Part shown: in pieces, positions 32,660-43,731 of the stretch
How the letters are laid out: each line of letters starts with the position of its first letter
Numbering within the stretch: position 1 is the stretch's first letter
Assembly: GCA_003116875.1 (NCBI GenBank)
Contig: BCKT01000016.1
Span: forward strand, 446,051-510,050
Source: Takashimella koratensis
Lineage: Eukaryota > Basidiomycota > Tremellomycetes > Trichosporonales > Tetragoniomycetaceae
Direction of reading: 5' to 3'
Length of the DNA stretch: 64,000 nt
The notes under the pieces: model-generated
What the model saw: the letters and a program-made list of their open reading frames with translations, nothing else
The model's database searches: none
Told to the model about the DNA's origin: nothing
Translations under genes and position numbers: made by a program

Positions 32660-35461
32660 ATGGGCAAGGCAGACAAGGTAGAAGCAATCCCGGGCGTCCC
32701 GACAGACGACGATGCGAGTAAGTCGGGCCAGTCGCCGGTGCACATACGTGCGTCCTTTGCTTGGCTGGATCACTCAAAGGAGAGCTCACCGGGTGCGGTG
32801 GAGCACGTTTGTGGGTGGGAGCACGGGAGCGGGCAGAGCCAGAGGGAGAGGCCAGCGGAGAGGAGAGTCAATGATCGGCATACAGACCTAGACGACGCGC
32901 GCTCTCACCGTCGTCCAGGTCGTGTGCACAACTCCCATCCCACTCCCAACATCGTTCCATCGCGACTTTCATCCCTCCTCACCCGCGGATCTCTACATTC
33001 GTCATACCCAGATCTGTCACCCCCTCCCCCAACCCACCACCCAAACCACCCTCGCTTCCTCTACCTGCCCAGCTCCTCTCTCAACGCCGCTTCTACCCTC
33101 ACTGCACCTGACTTGTCCCACCTCTGACCCAGCATGGGCCTCAAACATATCCATCTCCTCCCTACACCCCCGCTAACGCCCGACTCAGCCATCCCCAACT
33201 TCACCGACGACAACGGGGTCCCCGCGACGCTCCCCGAGGTCGGTGGCGGCGGCGACGAGTCCAAGATTCGTGTCCTCCTCGGCCTGCTGAAGAAGTGAGT
33301 CAACGGCCTCTTCACCGTAGGGGACGGAAGACGCTAGCATGTGCTGACTCGTTACCAGGCTGGTCGGTGTCAAGGACGTTGCCAACCTGTAAGTTTGCCT
33401 GTTTCAACCAATCTTTCACCGAGCTGCATGATCGTCCTCTGTTCACAAAATTCAGAACTGACCTCTCCGCAGCCGCTTGTCTCTCCCTGCATCCCTCCTC
33501 GAGCCCATCCCCAACCTGGAGTACTGGCAGTACGCCGACCGAGCCGACATCTTCGCTGCGTGAGTTGTCGCTCTCTCTCTCTCCTGATCTCATTCCGTCT
33601 TTATCTGCACTGCTCACACGACACCTGTCTACAGCATCGGCGACTCGTCGGACGAGTTTGAGCGTATGCTCGCTGTCCTTCGATTCTCGTTCTCCAAGGA
33701 GCTCAAGTTCTGCCGTGCCCGTCTTGGCAAGCCTTACAACTCTGCTCTTGGTGTGTGGCCCTCCTCACCGACCTCGAGCTCGCCCATGAGCGATCCCAGC
33801 TGACTATATCCGTACTTATAGGTGAACACTTCCGATGCTCGTGGCGTGTCCCTCCCCTTATCGTCGACAAAGAGACGCGCGAGCCGATTGTCCGAACTCA
33901 CATCCACGTGCCTGTCCCCAACGAGCCCGCGTACGGCGGTGGGGGCGGAAGCGGATGGACAACACCCGTCTTGCGTCCCGAGGATGGTGGCAAGGGTAGT
34001 GACACCAGGTAGGTTTCAGTGCTACCTTTTTTCAGATTTGATCACCAGCTGAGACATGCCCAGCTCGATCAAGTCGTCTTCGTCCAAAAAGGGCGCGAAA
34101 CCAGCCTTGTCGCACCAAAAGTCGTTCGATATGAGCGCGTTGCGCCAGGCGATCCCCGGGCCCGGCGAGCAGGTCGGCCCCGTTGACCCAGACGCGGGTG
34201 TCAAGGAGAGCGAGAAGGTCACGGTTGTCTTCTTGGTGCGTCACAGACAGCTGGAGATCACGTAAAACATACAGCTAACAGCGCACAACAGTGCGAGCAA
34301 ACGTCCCACCACCCGCCCGTGTCAGCGGCGTACTATTACTGCCCTGAACGAGGGATCGAGGCCGTCTGCGTCGACCAGATTATCGCACGGGTGTCTTTCC
34401 CATGTGAGTTGCTATGGCCTGGAGCTTGGGGAAGTGTGCTAACCACCCGTAGCTGTCCGCCTCGGCCCTGGTCCTCAGAACAAGGGTGTTTTTGTGCGAC
34501 TGCAGCGTGACGGACCAGGCAAGGGCGAGGTGAGCTAAGCTATGCATATCTTGATCTTAGCTGACACTGCGCAGGAGTACCTGATTACCCACCCCGAGGC
34601 TCAGGTCAACGGCATTCTCAAGGGTGCATACTACGGTACGATCACCGACACCATTTCGGTCACGCGGACCGCGGGAGAGGGCAAGACTAGGTTGCGCGCG
34701 CTTATCGAGTACAAGGACGAGGTAAGGCGTTGTGCGACCGGTTCGCATGAGCAAGAGCTGACGACGTTTCGATGTAGTCGTGGATTGGCAGGCCAAAGTT
34801 CTTGTTAGAAGGTGTCATCTACAAGTACAATGTCGACGATACCACCGCCGAGTCGTACGAGAAGATCAAGCAGGTGCCTGCAGACAAGGTTGTCGCCAAC
34901 ATTGATGGATGCTGGATGAAGTCGATCCGGTATAGGCTCAAGGGAGAGAAGGTGGGTCGCAGTCGGAGAGCTCACATTTTGGATTACTTAGTCCGAGCTA
35001 CGCTGATATGACCTTACCTTCACAGGAGTGGAAAGTCCTTCTCGACCTCGACGTACTCGCGCTCATTCCCAAAGACGTCCGACCCCTCAGCGAGCAAGAT
35101 GCGCAAGAGTCTCGGCGTATGTGGGACCCCGTGACGCAGACGCTGTTGGCGAAGAACTGGGGAGAGGCGACTCGGCAAAAACAGGAGATTGAGCAGAAGC
35201 AGCGTGATATCGCTGCCAAGCTCAAGGCTAACGGCGAGGAGTGAGTGATAACGTCTGAGACCAATCAGGCTTGATGCGGGACGATGACAGCGCTGACCTG
35301 GCCATAATACTTGCGTCACTCACAGACACAAGACTCGCTTCTTCTCACCAGAGTACACTGATGGCCGACCGATCCTCACCGAAGAAGGCAAGAAGGCCGT
35401 GCAAGACGAGATTGCAAGAGTCAACGCTGCATCCTCGACCCTTGCTCCGCCTACCGCCTAG
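32660..35461 (+). CDS. Oxysterol-binding protein-related lipid transfer protein
   Basis: Short-type ORP/Osh protein that exchanges sterol or phosphatidylserine with phosphatidylinositol phosphate at membrane contacts. Thirteen exons fit: 32660-32717, 33189-33294, 33359-33388, 33473-33559, 33635-33750, 33822-34008, 34064-34235, 34292-34403, 34453-34529, 34575-34721, 34778-34951, 35026-35240 and 35326-35461, giving 538 aa. The family signature EQTSHHPPVSA is at about residues 254-264, preceded by LGEHFRCSW. Further ORD landmarks are NGILKGAYYGTI and the C-terminal basic stretch KTRFFSPEYTDGRPI. No PH or ankyrin domain is visible, so it resembles Osh4-Osh7-type proteins. A Ser/Lys-rich insert (about residues 195-225) interrupts the ORD and may be a regulated loop. 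The first intron is long (471 nt). Confidence 0.92.
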
Positions 35462-36107
35462 TTCCGAACTCATGTTGACATCCGGGACCGGGATGAGAGC
35501 GCAGACAACGGCGTTAGCTTTTTTGAATCACCTCGGCTCGTTTCTTAACCATCTTCAATCATTAATTATACCCTCAACAACGCTATCGCAGTTCTCGTTT
35601 ATTCCTACTCGTCGGATCCGTGCTTGTTCCCCCTCGTCGTAGACTCGATACCAACATATCAAAGCCACACCCACAAGATCCCTTCACGTCTCCACAATCA
35701 ACCAACATCAAGCCAAGTCAAGTCAAACCACGCCAAAACCTGTTTGTTTGTTTGTTGTTCCGCTTCTCACGTTCTTTTTGCACCCTGCGCGCCTCCGTCT
35801 CCAGTTCAAGTTGCTTGTTCTTTCGATAGGATGAAGGAGACAGAGAGATTGTGAGAGGAAAGAGAATGAGAGCGTGTATGTGTACATGTGAAATCGAGTC
35901 ATTGTCCTGTGCAAATCGTTGTCTTGAACCCCCAATCCTTCTTCGTATCCGATATGCCGTAGCTTGGTGATATACGATAGTGGGGACGTTGACTAGATGA
36001 CATTGGGAGGTATCCTGCTACTCTGACTCGGGACGATACGAGACGTCTCAACCACACTACACAGTCACACGTCTGATTTTTGTGCATCGTGACTGCTACC
36101 TAGTCCA
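35462..36107. other. Convergent intergenic region
   Basis: The 3' flanks of the OSBP-type gene (+) and CIA1 (-) meet here. A TTTGTTTGTTTGTTG run lies at about 35743-35757. No coding sequence is supported. Confidence 0.5.
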
Positions 36108-37732
36108 CTACGCGACCACACGCCAAACCTTGACGCTCCCATCGTCTCCTGCACTCGCCAAGAGGCCCGCAACCGCCGCACCGGCGCTAGCACCTCGCTC
36201 GTCGGTGCGTCGACACCATGCGACGCAGTTGACATCGCTCACTCCGTGTGCGTGATGGGTCGCAGCCACGGGCTGGAGGGAGACGCGAGGGACCGGACCG
36301 CGAGGACCGGACCCGTGGCTGTGGCTGTGGCCATGAGAATGTCCGTGCGAGTGACCGTGGTGGTCGTGGTCATGGTCATGATCGTGAGCGTGGTCGTGAG
36401 AAGCGGGCTCGGGGACAGCCGCAGCCGCCAACTCAGTCACGGACCAAACGATAATCCGCCCGTCTCCTCCAGCAGAAGCCAAAAGACCCAGCCCGCCATC
36501 GACCCCGACAGTCGAGTCGGAGCTGGACGACGAAGAAGTCCATGAGAGTGAGAGACATGCGCGCGAGTGGGCCGAGGTATGAAGGACTTCAGCGAAGGGA
36601 GAGTCGGGGTTGGATCCGCTGTGACACGAGCAAGGAAGAGTGTCAGCTGAATCTAAAGCAAGTGGTAGAGAAGGCGGACAGGGATGAGGGGTGAAGCATG
36701 TCCCACTCACGTTCTCGACCAGATTCGGATCCCACCACAGTCGCCGGCACTTGCGAGGAACCGTCCACACGGGCTCCAAGCCAAACTCCAAACCGTCTCG
36801 TCCTCCTCTAGCGGGGGCACTTCGATCTTCCCAGTGCCTCCCCCGCTACCTCCCCCGGTCCTGGCAACGACGATCTCGCCCACCCCGACGCCCGGGGACA
36901 TGGCAGCGACGACGCTCGCGAGGCTCTCGTTTCGCGGGATCACGAGGTCCGACGCGGGCAACTTGGCATGCAGCGTTTGGAAGACACACCAGTCTCCGTC
37001 CGGGTCATCGAACATGAGGTGGATATGGGAATCGTAAGATGCCGAAGCGAGTATCTCTTCTTTAGGATGCCAAGATAGATGTTTCACATCTTGTTGGTGA
37101 TCCATCATCACGGAGATGCACTCAAAGTCGGCATCAGGTTGCACTTCCCATACCCAGACGCTCTTGTCTCGGCTACAGCTAGCGAGGAGTGCACCATCGC
37201 TACTGAATCCGACACTCTTGCACTCGCTATCGTGTCCCTCGAGACTGGTGACGCACTCCCACTCCCCCGTCGCTTTCACCTCTTCTTTCTTCCCATCCTC
37301 ATCTTCATCTTCATCCATCTTATCCCCTCCATAGACGCCCTCCACACCCTCTCCTTCCTCTTCATCCTCCCCATCGCCTTCTTCCCAGATCGCGACAGTC
37401 GAGTCAAACGAGCCAGTCGCCAACGTTCGCCCACTCGGCGCCCAGGCAACGCTCCGAACCGTCCGCTTGTGCTCGGTCGCGATGGAGGAGAGGAACGAGA
37501 AGACTGGCGGGAGAGAGTCGGGAGATGCCAAGACGGTCGAGGAGGAGTCGGTGGTGGTGGATGTGGAGGTGGAAGGGACGAGAAAAGTGGAGGAAGGGAG
37601 AGTGTACGAATAGAGACGAACGGTCTTGTCGGTCGAGCAGCTGGCCAAAAGGGAACGGGTCGGGTTGAAGGCGACACACCATGCGGGCTCGGAGTGGCCC
37701 GGGAGGGCAGAGACGAGATCGAGACGGGGCAT
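36108..37732 (-). CDS. CIA1: Cytosolic iron-sulphur protein assembly WD40 protein CIA1
   Basis: WD40 beta-propeller of the CIA targeting complex, which hands Fe-S clusters to cytosolic and nuclear apoproteins. Exons are 37732-36711 and 36618-36108, giving 510 aa. Repeats are clear: RSVAWAPSGRTLATGSFDST, CKSVGFSSDGALLASCSRD, VKHLSWHPKEEILASASYDS, VWSLAWSPCGRFLASAGDCG and GLLASAGDDGSVKVWRVVA. The protein is longer than usual (about 340 aa) because of acidic and Ser-rich loops and a His/Asp-rich loop (HDHAHDHDHDHDHHGHSHG) in the last third. An alternative start uses an ATG-only exon at 37836-37834 spliced to 37750, adding seven residues. I prefer the ATG at 37732, which fits the family start MPRLDLVSALPGHS. 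Confidence 0.9.
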
Positions 37733-37924
37733 GGAGGGGATGTAGTCTTGCTGGCGGTGAGGTGGGTCAGTCAAGATATGGGATGATGCTGAAAAATCAA
37801 GACGGAGGAAAAAAAGTCAAAAATATGGACTCACCATCTGATTGTGGCGGCGAGGCCTGTCTCCGTTGAAACAAACCTGGAAACCCCCCCTCCCTCTCTC
37901 CTCCTCTCGATTCCTTCCTCTCCC

Positions 37925-38764
37925 CTACCCTTCTTTCTCCTCTTGCCCCTCTCCCCAAACGGTCTCTTGATCAAAACGAATCGTGAACGAGGTGGTTGGC
38001 TTCAATTTGTAAAATTCCCTGTTACTATTGCTGCCAGCAAGATCACCCCCACTCTTTCTGAAGATCATCGAGGCCACTGGCCCATAGGAGTAATATATCT
38101 CGAGGTCGTTGTGATCGAGTAACCTGTTACCAAACGCCTCGGTAACTTCCTCGTATTTCCGAGAGAGGGTGGGAAAGAAGGCGAAGTGCGTGCGAAGGAC
38201 GTCCGTTCCAGTCTTTGAGAATGGATTGGACGTTAGCTGCCAATTTTACAAGTCGACAGTGTTGTTGACGATGGAAGTGGTGATCGCCGGTTGCAACTTT
38301 CTCTCTTCGTCCAGAAATCCGTGACTCTTGTAGAGTGTCGGAAGCTCGAGATGCTCGCGTATTGACTGTACGAGGGCTCGCCAGCCCTTCGAGTTGATGT
38401 CGGCAGGAAGGTTGTTGATGCTTTGGGCAGCATGGATTGTTGCCTCTTTCAGGGAGCCTTCCACGATCGACAAGAACTTCTCCACGTTGGTCGCTTTTTC
38501 GCGAGACTTCAAAGCCTTTTCAAGCTTCCTTTTGTGGAAAAAGAGGGAGATTTGAACATCGATCTGCTTTGAGTCCTCCCGACTGGTAGCCCAGGTGCAC
38601 CCCATGGTCTTGCCATCTCGATCGATGATGGGCTTGTCGTCCTCGCCCATGGTGACAGCGAAACCATCATCGTTGTCGAGGACAAGAGCCCTGACGTTGG
38701 TGCAGACGGTGATCTTCACGGAAGCAAGGTCAATCTGCTGCTGAGTGTGATCAGTGGAGTTCAT
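37925..38764 (-). CDS. NDGF-family protein, tandem unit 1
   Basis: Unrecognised protein, first of six related minus-strand units. The open frame from 38764 to 38246 gives 172 aa, starting MNSTDHTQQQIDLASVKITV and containing LDNDDGFAV and QIDVQISLFFHKRK. The homologous C-terminal part seen in unit 2 (LRTHF...) continues beyond the TAA. A 45-nt intron at 38257-38213 (GTCGAC donor, GCTAACG branch site, CAAAG acceptor) would remove the stop in frame and give 264 aa ending at 37925. Either the gene is intact with a weak donor or it is truncated. It is helical, with no signal peptide or membrane segment. A TATA-like element lies at 38884-38889. Confidence 0.55.
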
Positions 38765-39496
38765 GGTGTGTGTTGTTGCAATGTAAGTGTGGTATGAAGA
38801 GTGTCAAGGTGGAGAGATACTGTACCGTGGTGAAGTGGAGAAGAGAGAGGGATTTGCCAGGAGGGGGCTGGGGGTTGACCTTCTTTATAGACATGAGGGC
38901 CCCCTGTCAGACGGTCAACATGTAGACCTTCACTGCCTCTTTCCTCACCCAAGATGAAAGGATAGCGCGTCACCCAAGACTTTGCAAGTCCAACAAGCCT
39001 TTACACCAAATCGAAGGCGTACAGGCCTTGATTTTGGACACTGCTCTCAAGTGATGTTAGCCCGAGGTTTGCAATATAGCCTTTCACTGAAATCCCTCTT
39101 TTGATGCGCTGATCATGCATTTCTCATGACTGAAACGCGTAGTGGGGTGTTGTGAGCAGAGCAAGTAGCGTGATGAAGGGAGGGAAGGAAAGTTTTTGTA
39201 AATGAGTCGCGTCCGGGACCCAGGCGAGGTCAAGGGAGAGGGAGCGCAAATCAAATCCGGTGAAGAGGTGAGGGAACGTTTGAGGAGGTTTGAGCAGAAT
39301 AGAATAGGAGAGGTTTTGGACATGAAAACAACAGGACCGAAGAACGCAGTTGGGGCAAGTCCTCAAGGCGCGCGTCCCAATTCATTTCAACATCTCAGAC
39401 ACTTCGCTGTCCCTCCTTCAATTTCGAATCGCCCACTTGGTATACAGAATTGTATGAGGGGTATCAAACACTGCCCTCATCCTTGTAAGATCCTTC
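38765..39496 (-). promoter_or_regulatory. Upstream region of NDGF unit 1
   Basis: Blocks shared with the other units, read on the + strand, are TTTATA (38884-38889), GCGTCACCCAAG (38967-38978) and ATCATGCATTTCTCATGACT followed by GAAACGCG (about 39112-39138). The order and spacing match unit 2 closely. The rest is the 3' flank of unit 2. Confidence 0.6.
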
Positions 39497-40486
39497 TTAG
39501 ATCTGCTGAAGGCGATGTTCATAGCCCGGCCAAAAACTCCACATCGACCCTTGGCCGTCCTTTCGGGACTTTAGGACGCCGTCATTCGCCTGGAAGATCT
39601 TCGCGCTCAGGCCGTAGGCGTTGTCGATCAAAACAAGACCCCGTTCGCTAGCATCAAAGAGTCGTTTTGCGAAGGCGGTGGTACTTTCGTCGTACATCCA
39701 TTCAGGGTCCTCGACGGAGCCAAAGTGAGTGCGCAGAACGTTCAAAGACGTTTCGCTCAGTCGAAGTGAAATTTCGGGGGGGTCCAAGTCAACCGAAGAC
39801 GTTTCGCTCTGTCCTTTGGTGGGGTTCAAGTCAAGCTGATTGTTTATGAGGGAATCGACGAACAGCCCCCAGTGAGAGTCGAAACTCCCGAGGAAATCGT
39901 ACGACACAAACAATTCCGACTGATCAAAGCTCTTTCTGCAGCACTCGATGAGAGCCGCCCAGCCGCCAGTAACTGAAGGGAAATCCTTTTGGAAAAAATT
40001 TTCGACCGCGTATATCATCGAGTCCACGAGAGAACGTTCCGCGGCGCTCAAGAATTCTGCGATCGAGAGTTGTGGGTTCCCAGAGGTGGGTTGGGCTTTT
40101 GTCAGTTTGGCGGTGAACGACTTTGCGTCGAGGAAAACAGTCACGCAAACCCGAATGGTGTTCTTCGTTTCACAACCCTGGATCGAAGTGAAACTGAGCG
40201 AATCGACGGTTTGGTCAATGATCGGCGGGACAGTGCGTGGACGGTAAGCGAAGCCATCGTTCTCGCCGAGCTTCAGGGCCTTGAAACAAGGTCGAACGTT
40301 GATGGTAGGGAGGGGGATGGAAGTCGGAGAGCCCGGGAAGTCGGTCCATTGTCGCCAGGAAACGTCGCGAGCGTAAACTTGATTCGAGTACTGTAAATGT
40401 ATGAGACTCGTCTCAGGAAAGGATGAAAAACTACGGGATGGAAGGGGGTGGTGAGCTTGCTTATAACGTATATCAGGGGTAGCCAT
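39497..40486 (-). CDS. NDGF-family protein, tandem unit 2
   Basis: Unrecognised protein with a single open frame of 329 aa. Landmarks are LKLGENDGFAYRP, a helical body with FLSAAERSLVDSMIYAVENF, SYDFLGSF, LINNQLDLN and a C-terminal LRTHFGSVEDPEWMYDES region. The start is uncertain. The TATA-like element conserved with the other units (40461-40465) lies inside the long frame. An ATG at 40349 sits where the other units start, but it is one base out of frame with the body. So the real start may need an unseen 5' exon, or the unit carries an N-terminal frameshift. The body from about 40310 down is well supported by similarity to units 1, 3 and 4. Confidence 0.55.
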   Translation of the reverse strand: MATPDIRYKQAHHPLPSRSFSSFPETSLIHLQYSNQVYARDVSWRQWTDFPGSPTSIPLPTINVRPCFKALKLGENDGFAYRPRTVPPIIDQTVDSLSFTSIQGCETKNTIRVCVTVFLDAKSFTAKLTKAQPTSGNPQLSIAEFLSAAERSLVDSMIYAVENFFQKDFPSVTGGWAALIECCRKSFDQSELFVSYDFLGSFDSHWGLFVDSLINNQLDLNPTKGQSETSSVDLDPPEISLRLSETSLNVLRTHFGSVEDPEWMYDESTTAFAKRLFDASERGLVLIDNAYGLSAKIFQANDGVLKSRKDGQGSMWSFWPGYEHRLQQI

Positions 40487-41109
40487 TCAAACGCTCGACA
40501 TGTAGAGCTCCACGACTTCTTGCACGCCCCGAGAGTCAAAAGACAGGGCGTCACCTAAGGCTTCGACGAGTCTCGCAATGCCTTTTACCATTCGAAGGCA
40601 AATATGCTTCACCAGCGCTGCTCACAAGGCATAATCGCCCGAGCACCTACGGTCTGCCTTTTTAGGCCTTTTGAAAGACTCGCTCTTTTGTCGCGCCAAT
40701 CATGCGTTTCCCACAACTGAAACGTGAAAGTGGACGAGAGTAAGCAAGACGGACAGATCCATGTATGAAAGGAGTGACGGACAAGTCTTGTTAACGAAAG
40801 AATTTGGGGACGAGGCATGGGAGCTAGACGGTGTCTCTGTCCGGTCCAAAGTATGTCTGTTCAGCTTACGACCAGCTCGTTCTCCGAGCAGCGGCTTGTC
40901 AGCGGCAGAACTCTCTCTTCCTCTATTCCAATCTCATTTAAGTGCACCCAATGAATGCTACTCAATGATAATCACGCTGAGTCGCCCAACATCCTCCGCA
41001 TGCCCTCGGGCATTCTTGATCGTCGAACCGTCTGCTGAGCAACGTCCCCCCCCCCCCCCCCAACCACCCTTTCCACCAGCGCTCGAGCATCGTTTGGAAT
41101 GACCGAGTG
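40487..41109 (-). promoter_or_regulatory. Upstream region of NDGF unit 2
   Basis: Shared blocks on the + strand are GCGTCACCTAAG (40548-40559), GCCTTTTACCATTCGAAGGC (around 40577-40596), and ATCATGCGTTTCCCACAACT followed by GAAACGTG (40699-40725). A 16-nt C tract lies at 41046-41061, next to the stop of unit 3. Confidence 0.6.
41046..41061. repeat. Poly(C) tract
   Basis: Sixteen consecutive cytosines lie just downstream of NDGF unit 3. Confidence 0.9.
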
Positions 41110-41976
41110 CTAATTGGGAGGCGTACGGGAGAGCCAATTGCGGAGTCTGGCGGTGCGTCTGTCCCACGTCCAACCTTCGTTTGTCATGTACTCAAACTCT
41201 TCACGGAGGATACGGCGACTCGTGTGGGTCAACGGTGGGCCACACCCCTCCTCCTTTAGGTAACACCCAATGTCCTGCATGGATTGGGCAATTGACCGCA
41301 GTTCTAAACCATGACTTGTGAATTGGGAGGCGTCGATCATGTTCGAAAGGCTGAGACGTTGTGCATTTGCGTCGGTGGCCTCCGACCAGTCGTTGACGAT
41401 TGACGGGTAGACGGTTTTGCGAAAAGTTAAGAGAGCCAGGGCAAGAGATTTTTTCAGATCCAAGTCCAACTTTCCCCGGAACTCGTTGTTGCTCAATGGA
41501 ATACCGAGGGCGTTGTATAAAATGTTTTCGAGAACTTCCTTGTTGAACAAAATCGAGATTTGAGCCTCCAGTTGTCTTGACGACTCTTGACTCTGAACGG
41601 TAGCCCAGTACACAGAGGTGACGTTAAGATCGATGCTGATGTCGATTTCCGCGGTTTTGAGGACACCGAAATCGATGCCGTTAACGTCCTCCCAGACGTT
41701 CAAGCCGGTCTCGATGTCGGAAATGCTCATGACCATGGTATCATTGTTCGCAAATCGGGCGACCGGGACGTCAGCAACGTCGAGGTCCATTGGCTGAGAC
41801 ATGGTAGTAGCCATGCCGGATTCATCGCCGTCAGAGAATTGGCTGTGAGAGGTCTCGGAGTGTTTGAGAACAAACCCATCGTTTTCGTCAAGGGACTCAA
41901 TTCGGATCATAGTGCTCTGGGTGATAGGGGAGAGTACCGGGATGTTGACATTCTCGTTTGGTTGGGCAGGGTTCAT
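41110..41976 (-). CDS. NDGF-family protein, tandem unit 3
   Basis: Unrecognised 288-aa protein in one open frame. It begins MNPAQPNENVNIPVLSPITQ and contains SLDENDGFVLKH, an insert of about 60 acidic residues absent from units 1 and 4, then QLEAQISILFNKEVLENIL, a helical body, and the C-terminus EGWTWDRRTARLRNWLSRTP. That C-terminal segment aligns with KWDGRTAKLIELLSKTP of unit 4. There is no signal peptide or membrane segment. This is the most clearly intact member: a single frame, a start consistent with the TATA-like element at 42085-42088, and a natural stop. Confidence 0.65.
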   Translation of the reverse strand: MNPAQPNENVNIPVLSPITQSTMIRIESLDENDGFVLKHSETSHSQFSDGDESGMATTMSQPMDLDVADVPVARFANNDTMVMSISDIETGLNVWEDVNGIDFGVLKTAEIDISIDLNVTSVYWATVQSQESSRQLEAQISILFNKEVLENILYNALGIPLSNNEFRGKLDLDLKKSLALALLTFRKTVYPSIVNDWSEATDANAQRLSLSNMIDASQFTSHGLELRSIAQSMQDIGCYLKEEGCGPPLTHTSRRILREEFEYMTNEGWTWDRRTARLRNWLSRTPPN

Positions 41977-42815
41977 CGGGATCGCTTTGATGTGTTGGAG
42001 TGCAGAGATTGAAAAAGCGGTAGGGAATGCGAGTAAGCGTTTGTCGGTGAAGAGGGAAGAGGGTAAGGGGGAGAGTGATTGACCTTATCTTGAACGAGGG
42101 GAGCCCTTCCCCCAACCAACAGTCGCCGCTCCGCCAGCACTCTGTGTAAGCTAAAAAGTGAAAGGACAGCCCGACACCCAAGGCTGCGTAGGAGCTCTTC
42201 AAACACATATCTGTTAGAAGACACTGCTCCACTCGGACCACCCTGGCTAGGCGCGTCGCCGGAGGACAGGATTTGTGAGCCCTCTCTAACAGCTCCTGTG
42301 AAAAAAGTGGATTACCCACAGGTGACACATGGTGGTCAGCCAAAGTGAACATGCCGCACAGACCCATGAAAGAAGGGAGTGACAGGAAGGTCTTGCACAT
42401 GAGCGAGTTGGGAGCGAAGAAAGGATGCCACATGACAACACCGGTCGGGACATAACGACTTGGCCGTTTTGGACTTCCAGTGCGCTTGACGCTGACAAAT
42501 ATTTGAAAAGGATGGCGAACACAGCGTCCCCTTTCGCAACCTTTACTCAAGAACCACAAAATTTGAGCGCCGCTCCGTGGAGACAAAAGATAAATTCGTC
42601 ATATGAAACTGCCTATCGGGAGTGCATGGACAATAATGGAGAAGAGGGTGTAGGAGGAGCAACTGAAACAACCGGATGTCAAACGGCGAGTAGAGGTGGT
42701 ATAGATTACGGTAATAAGAAGCAGGGAAGAAATGAAGGAAGTTTTTGCAGTTGAGAGACTACTGTGAGTATTGCAAGGTACGGTACATTGGGGCGAGGAT
42801 ACGAATGTAGCGTGG
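41977..42815 (-). promoter_or_regulatory. Upstream region of NDGF unit 3
   Basis: Shared elements on the + strand are TTGACCTTAT (about 42079-42088, the TATA-like site) and CCGACACCCAAG (42171-42182). A 229-codon minus-strand frame (42586-41897) crosses the spacer and the start of unit 3, but has no domain and contradicts the promoter layout, so I treat it as chance. Confidence 0.5.
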
Positions 42816-43731
42816 CTACATCTCATCCCCCGGCACACATTGAACTGCCCCCTCTTCATCAACCTCGAATGTGTACTTCGAGGCTTCCCACCAGCTCTTC
42901 ATTTCTTCTTTATCGTCAGCTCGTTCTTCGACCACCGCGTCGCTTGCCTCGAATATCCCAGCAGTATCTCCGTAAGCGTACACGTCAGTACCCAGTTCTC
43001 CGCCCTCGGCTGGAGTTTTGGACAGCAATTCGATGAGCTTGGCGGTTCTCCCATCCCATTTCCCCTTCTGGATCGTGTATCGATCCGAGAAGAGTTCGAA
43101 GTAATCCACCACCCGTCTTCGTCAAGCGCAAATGCAGATTGTCGTCTTGTTCCCACACCTTGTCTTCAATAAAGATTTCGTAATTTTTGATCGAATCGAT
43201 GATCTTTTGGGACGACGTGGCCCCATCCAAGAAATCGTAAGTAAAGAGCTCTGTGACACAGAAACGGTCGGCGCAAGCATCGGTAGCTTTGGACAAGTCG
43301 TTGGCGACGTCGCTGTAGTCCTGCTCGGTGAAAACAGAGTATGTTTCAGCCATGGATTTCGCCAGTGAACCTTTGAGTTCCTCGAGCAACAGTTTCAAAG
43401 CTGCCGGTGACGCCTTGAACTTTGCGTTGAAAGCGGTCGCGTTGATCAGAAGCGAGAGTCGAATCCGGAAGTGCGGAAACAATCCGACTGGATAACCCTG
43501 AACCGAGACCAAAATCAGGGATGTGACATCGGGGTCGATCTCTGAGGGCTGGGTGTCGCGGATGGCCAACTGGACGTCGGTGGAATGGGTGTCGGAATGG
43601 GCACGCCGTTTGAAGCAGAACCCGTCGGTGCTTTCGATCGGTAGCGCTATGACACAGATAAACGGTTCCAAGGTGAAGATAGGGGGGCCAGGCCTCTCGG
43701 AAGTCTGGGCGAGCGATGGGTCGGTGTTCAT
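42816..43731 (-). pseudogene. NDGF-family protein, tandem unit 4, frameshifted
   Basis: Unrecognised family member that begins MNTDPSLAQTSERPGPPIFT with the variant motif ESTDGFCFK. The body has FRIRLSLLINATAFNAKFKA, LLEELKGSLAKSMAE and ELFTYDFLDG. It keeps one frame to GLLRTLLGSIHDPEG, which matches LRTHFGSVEDPE of unit 2. The homology then jumps to another frame (KWDGRTAKLIELLSKTP, then YGDTAGIFEASDAVV) and runs to a stop at 42816. The switch lies at a run of four G on the minus strand (43062-43065). It is either a one-base indel in the genome or a sequencing error; I found no intron that restores the frame. Confidence 0.6.

Noticed and set aside
41897..42586. 229-codon minus-strand ORF overlapping the start of NDGF unit 3
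   Set aside because: It runs through the conserved promoter blocks of unit 3 in another frame, with no domain; most likely chance.
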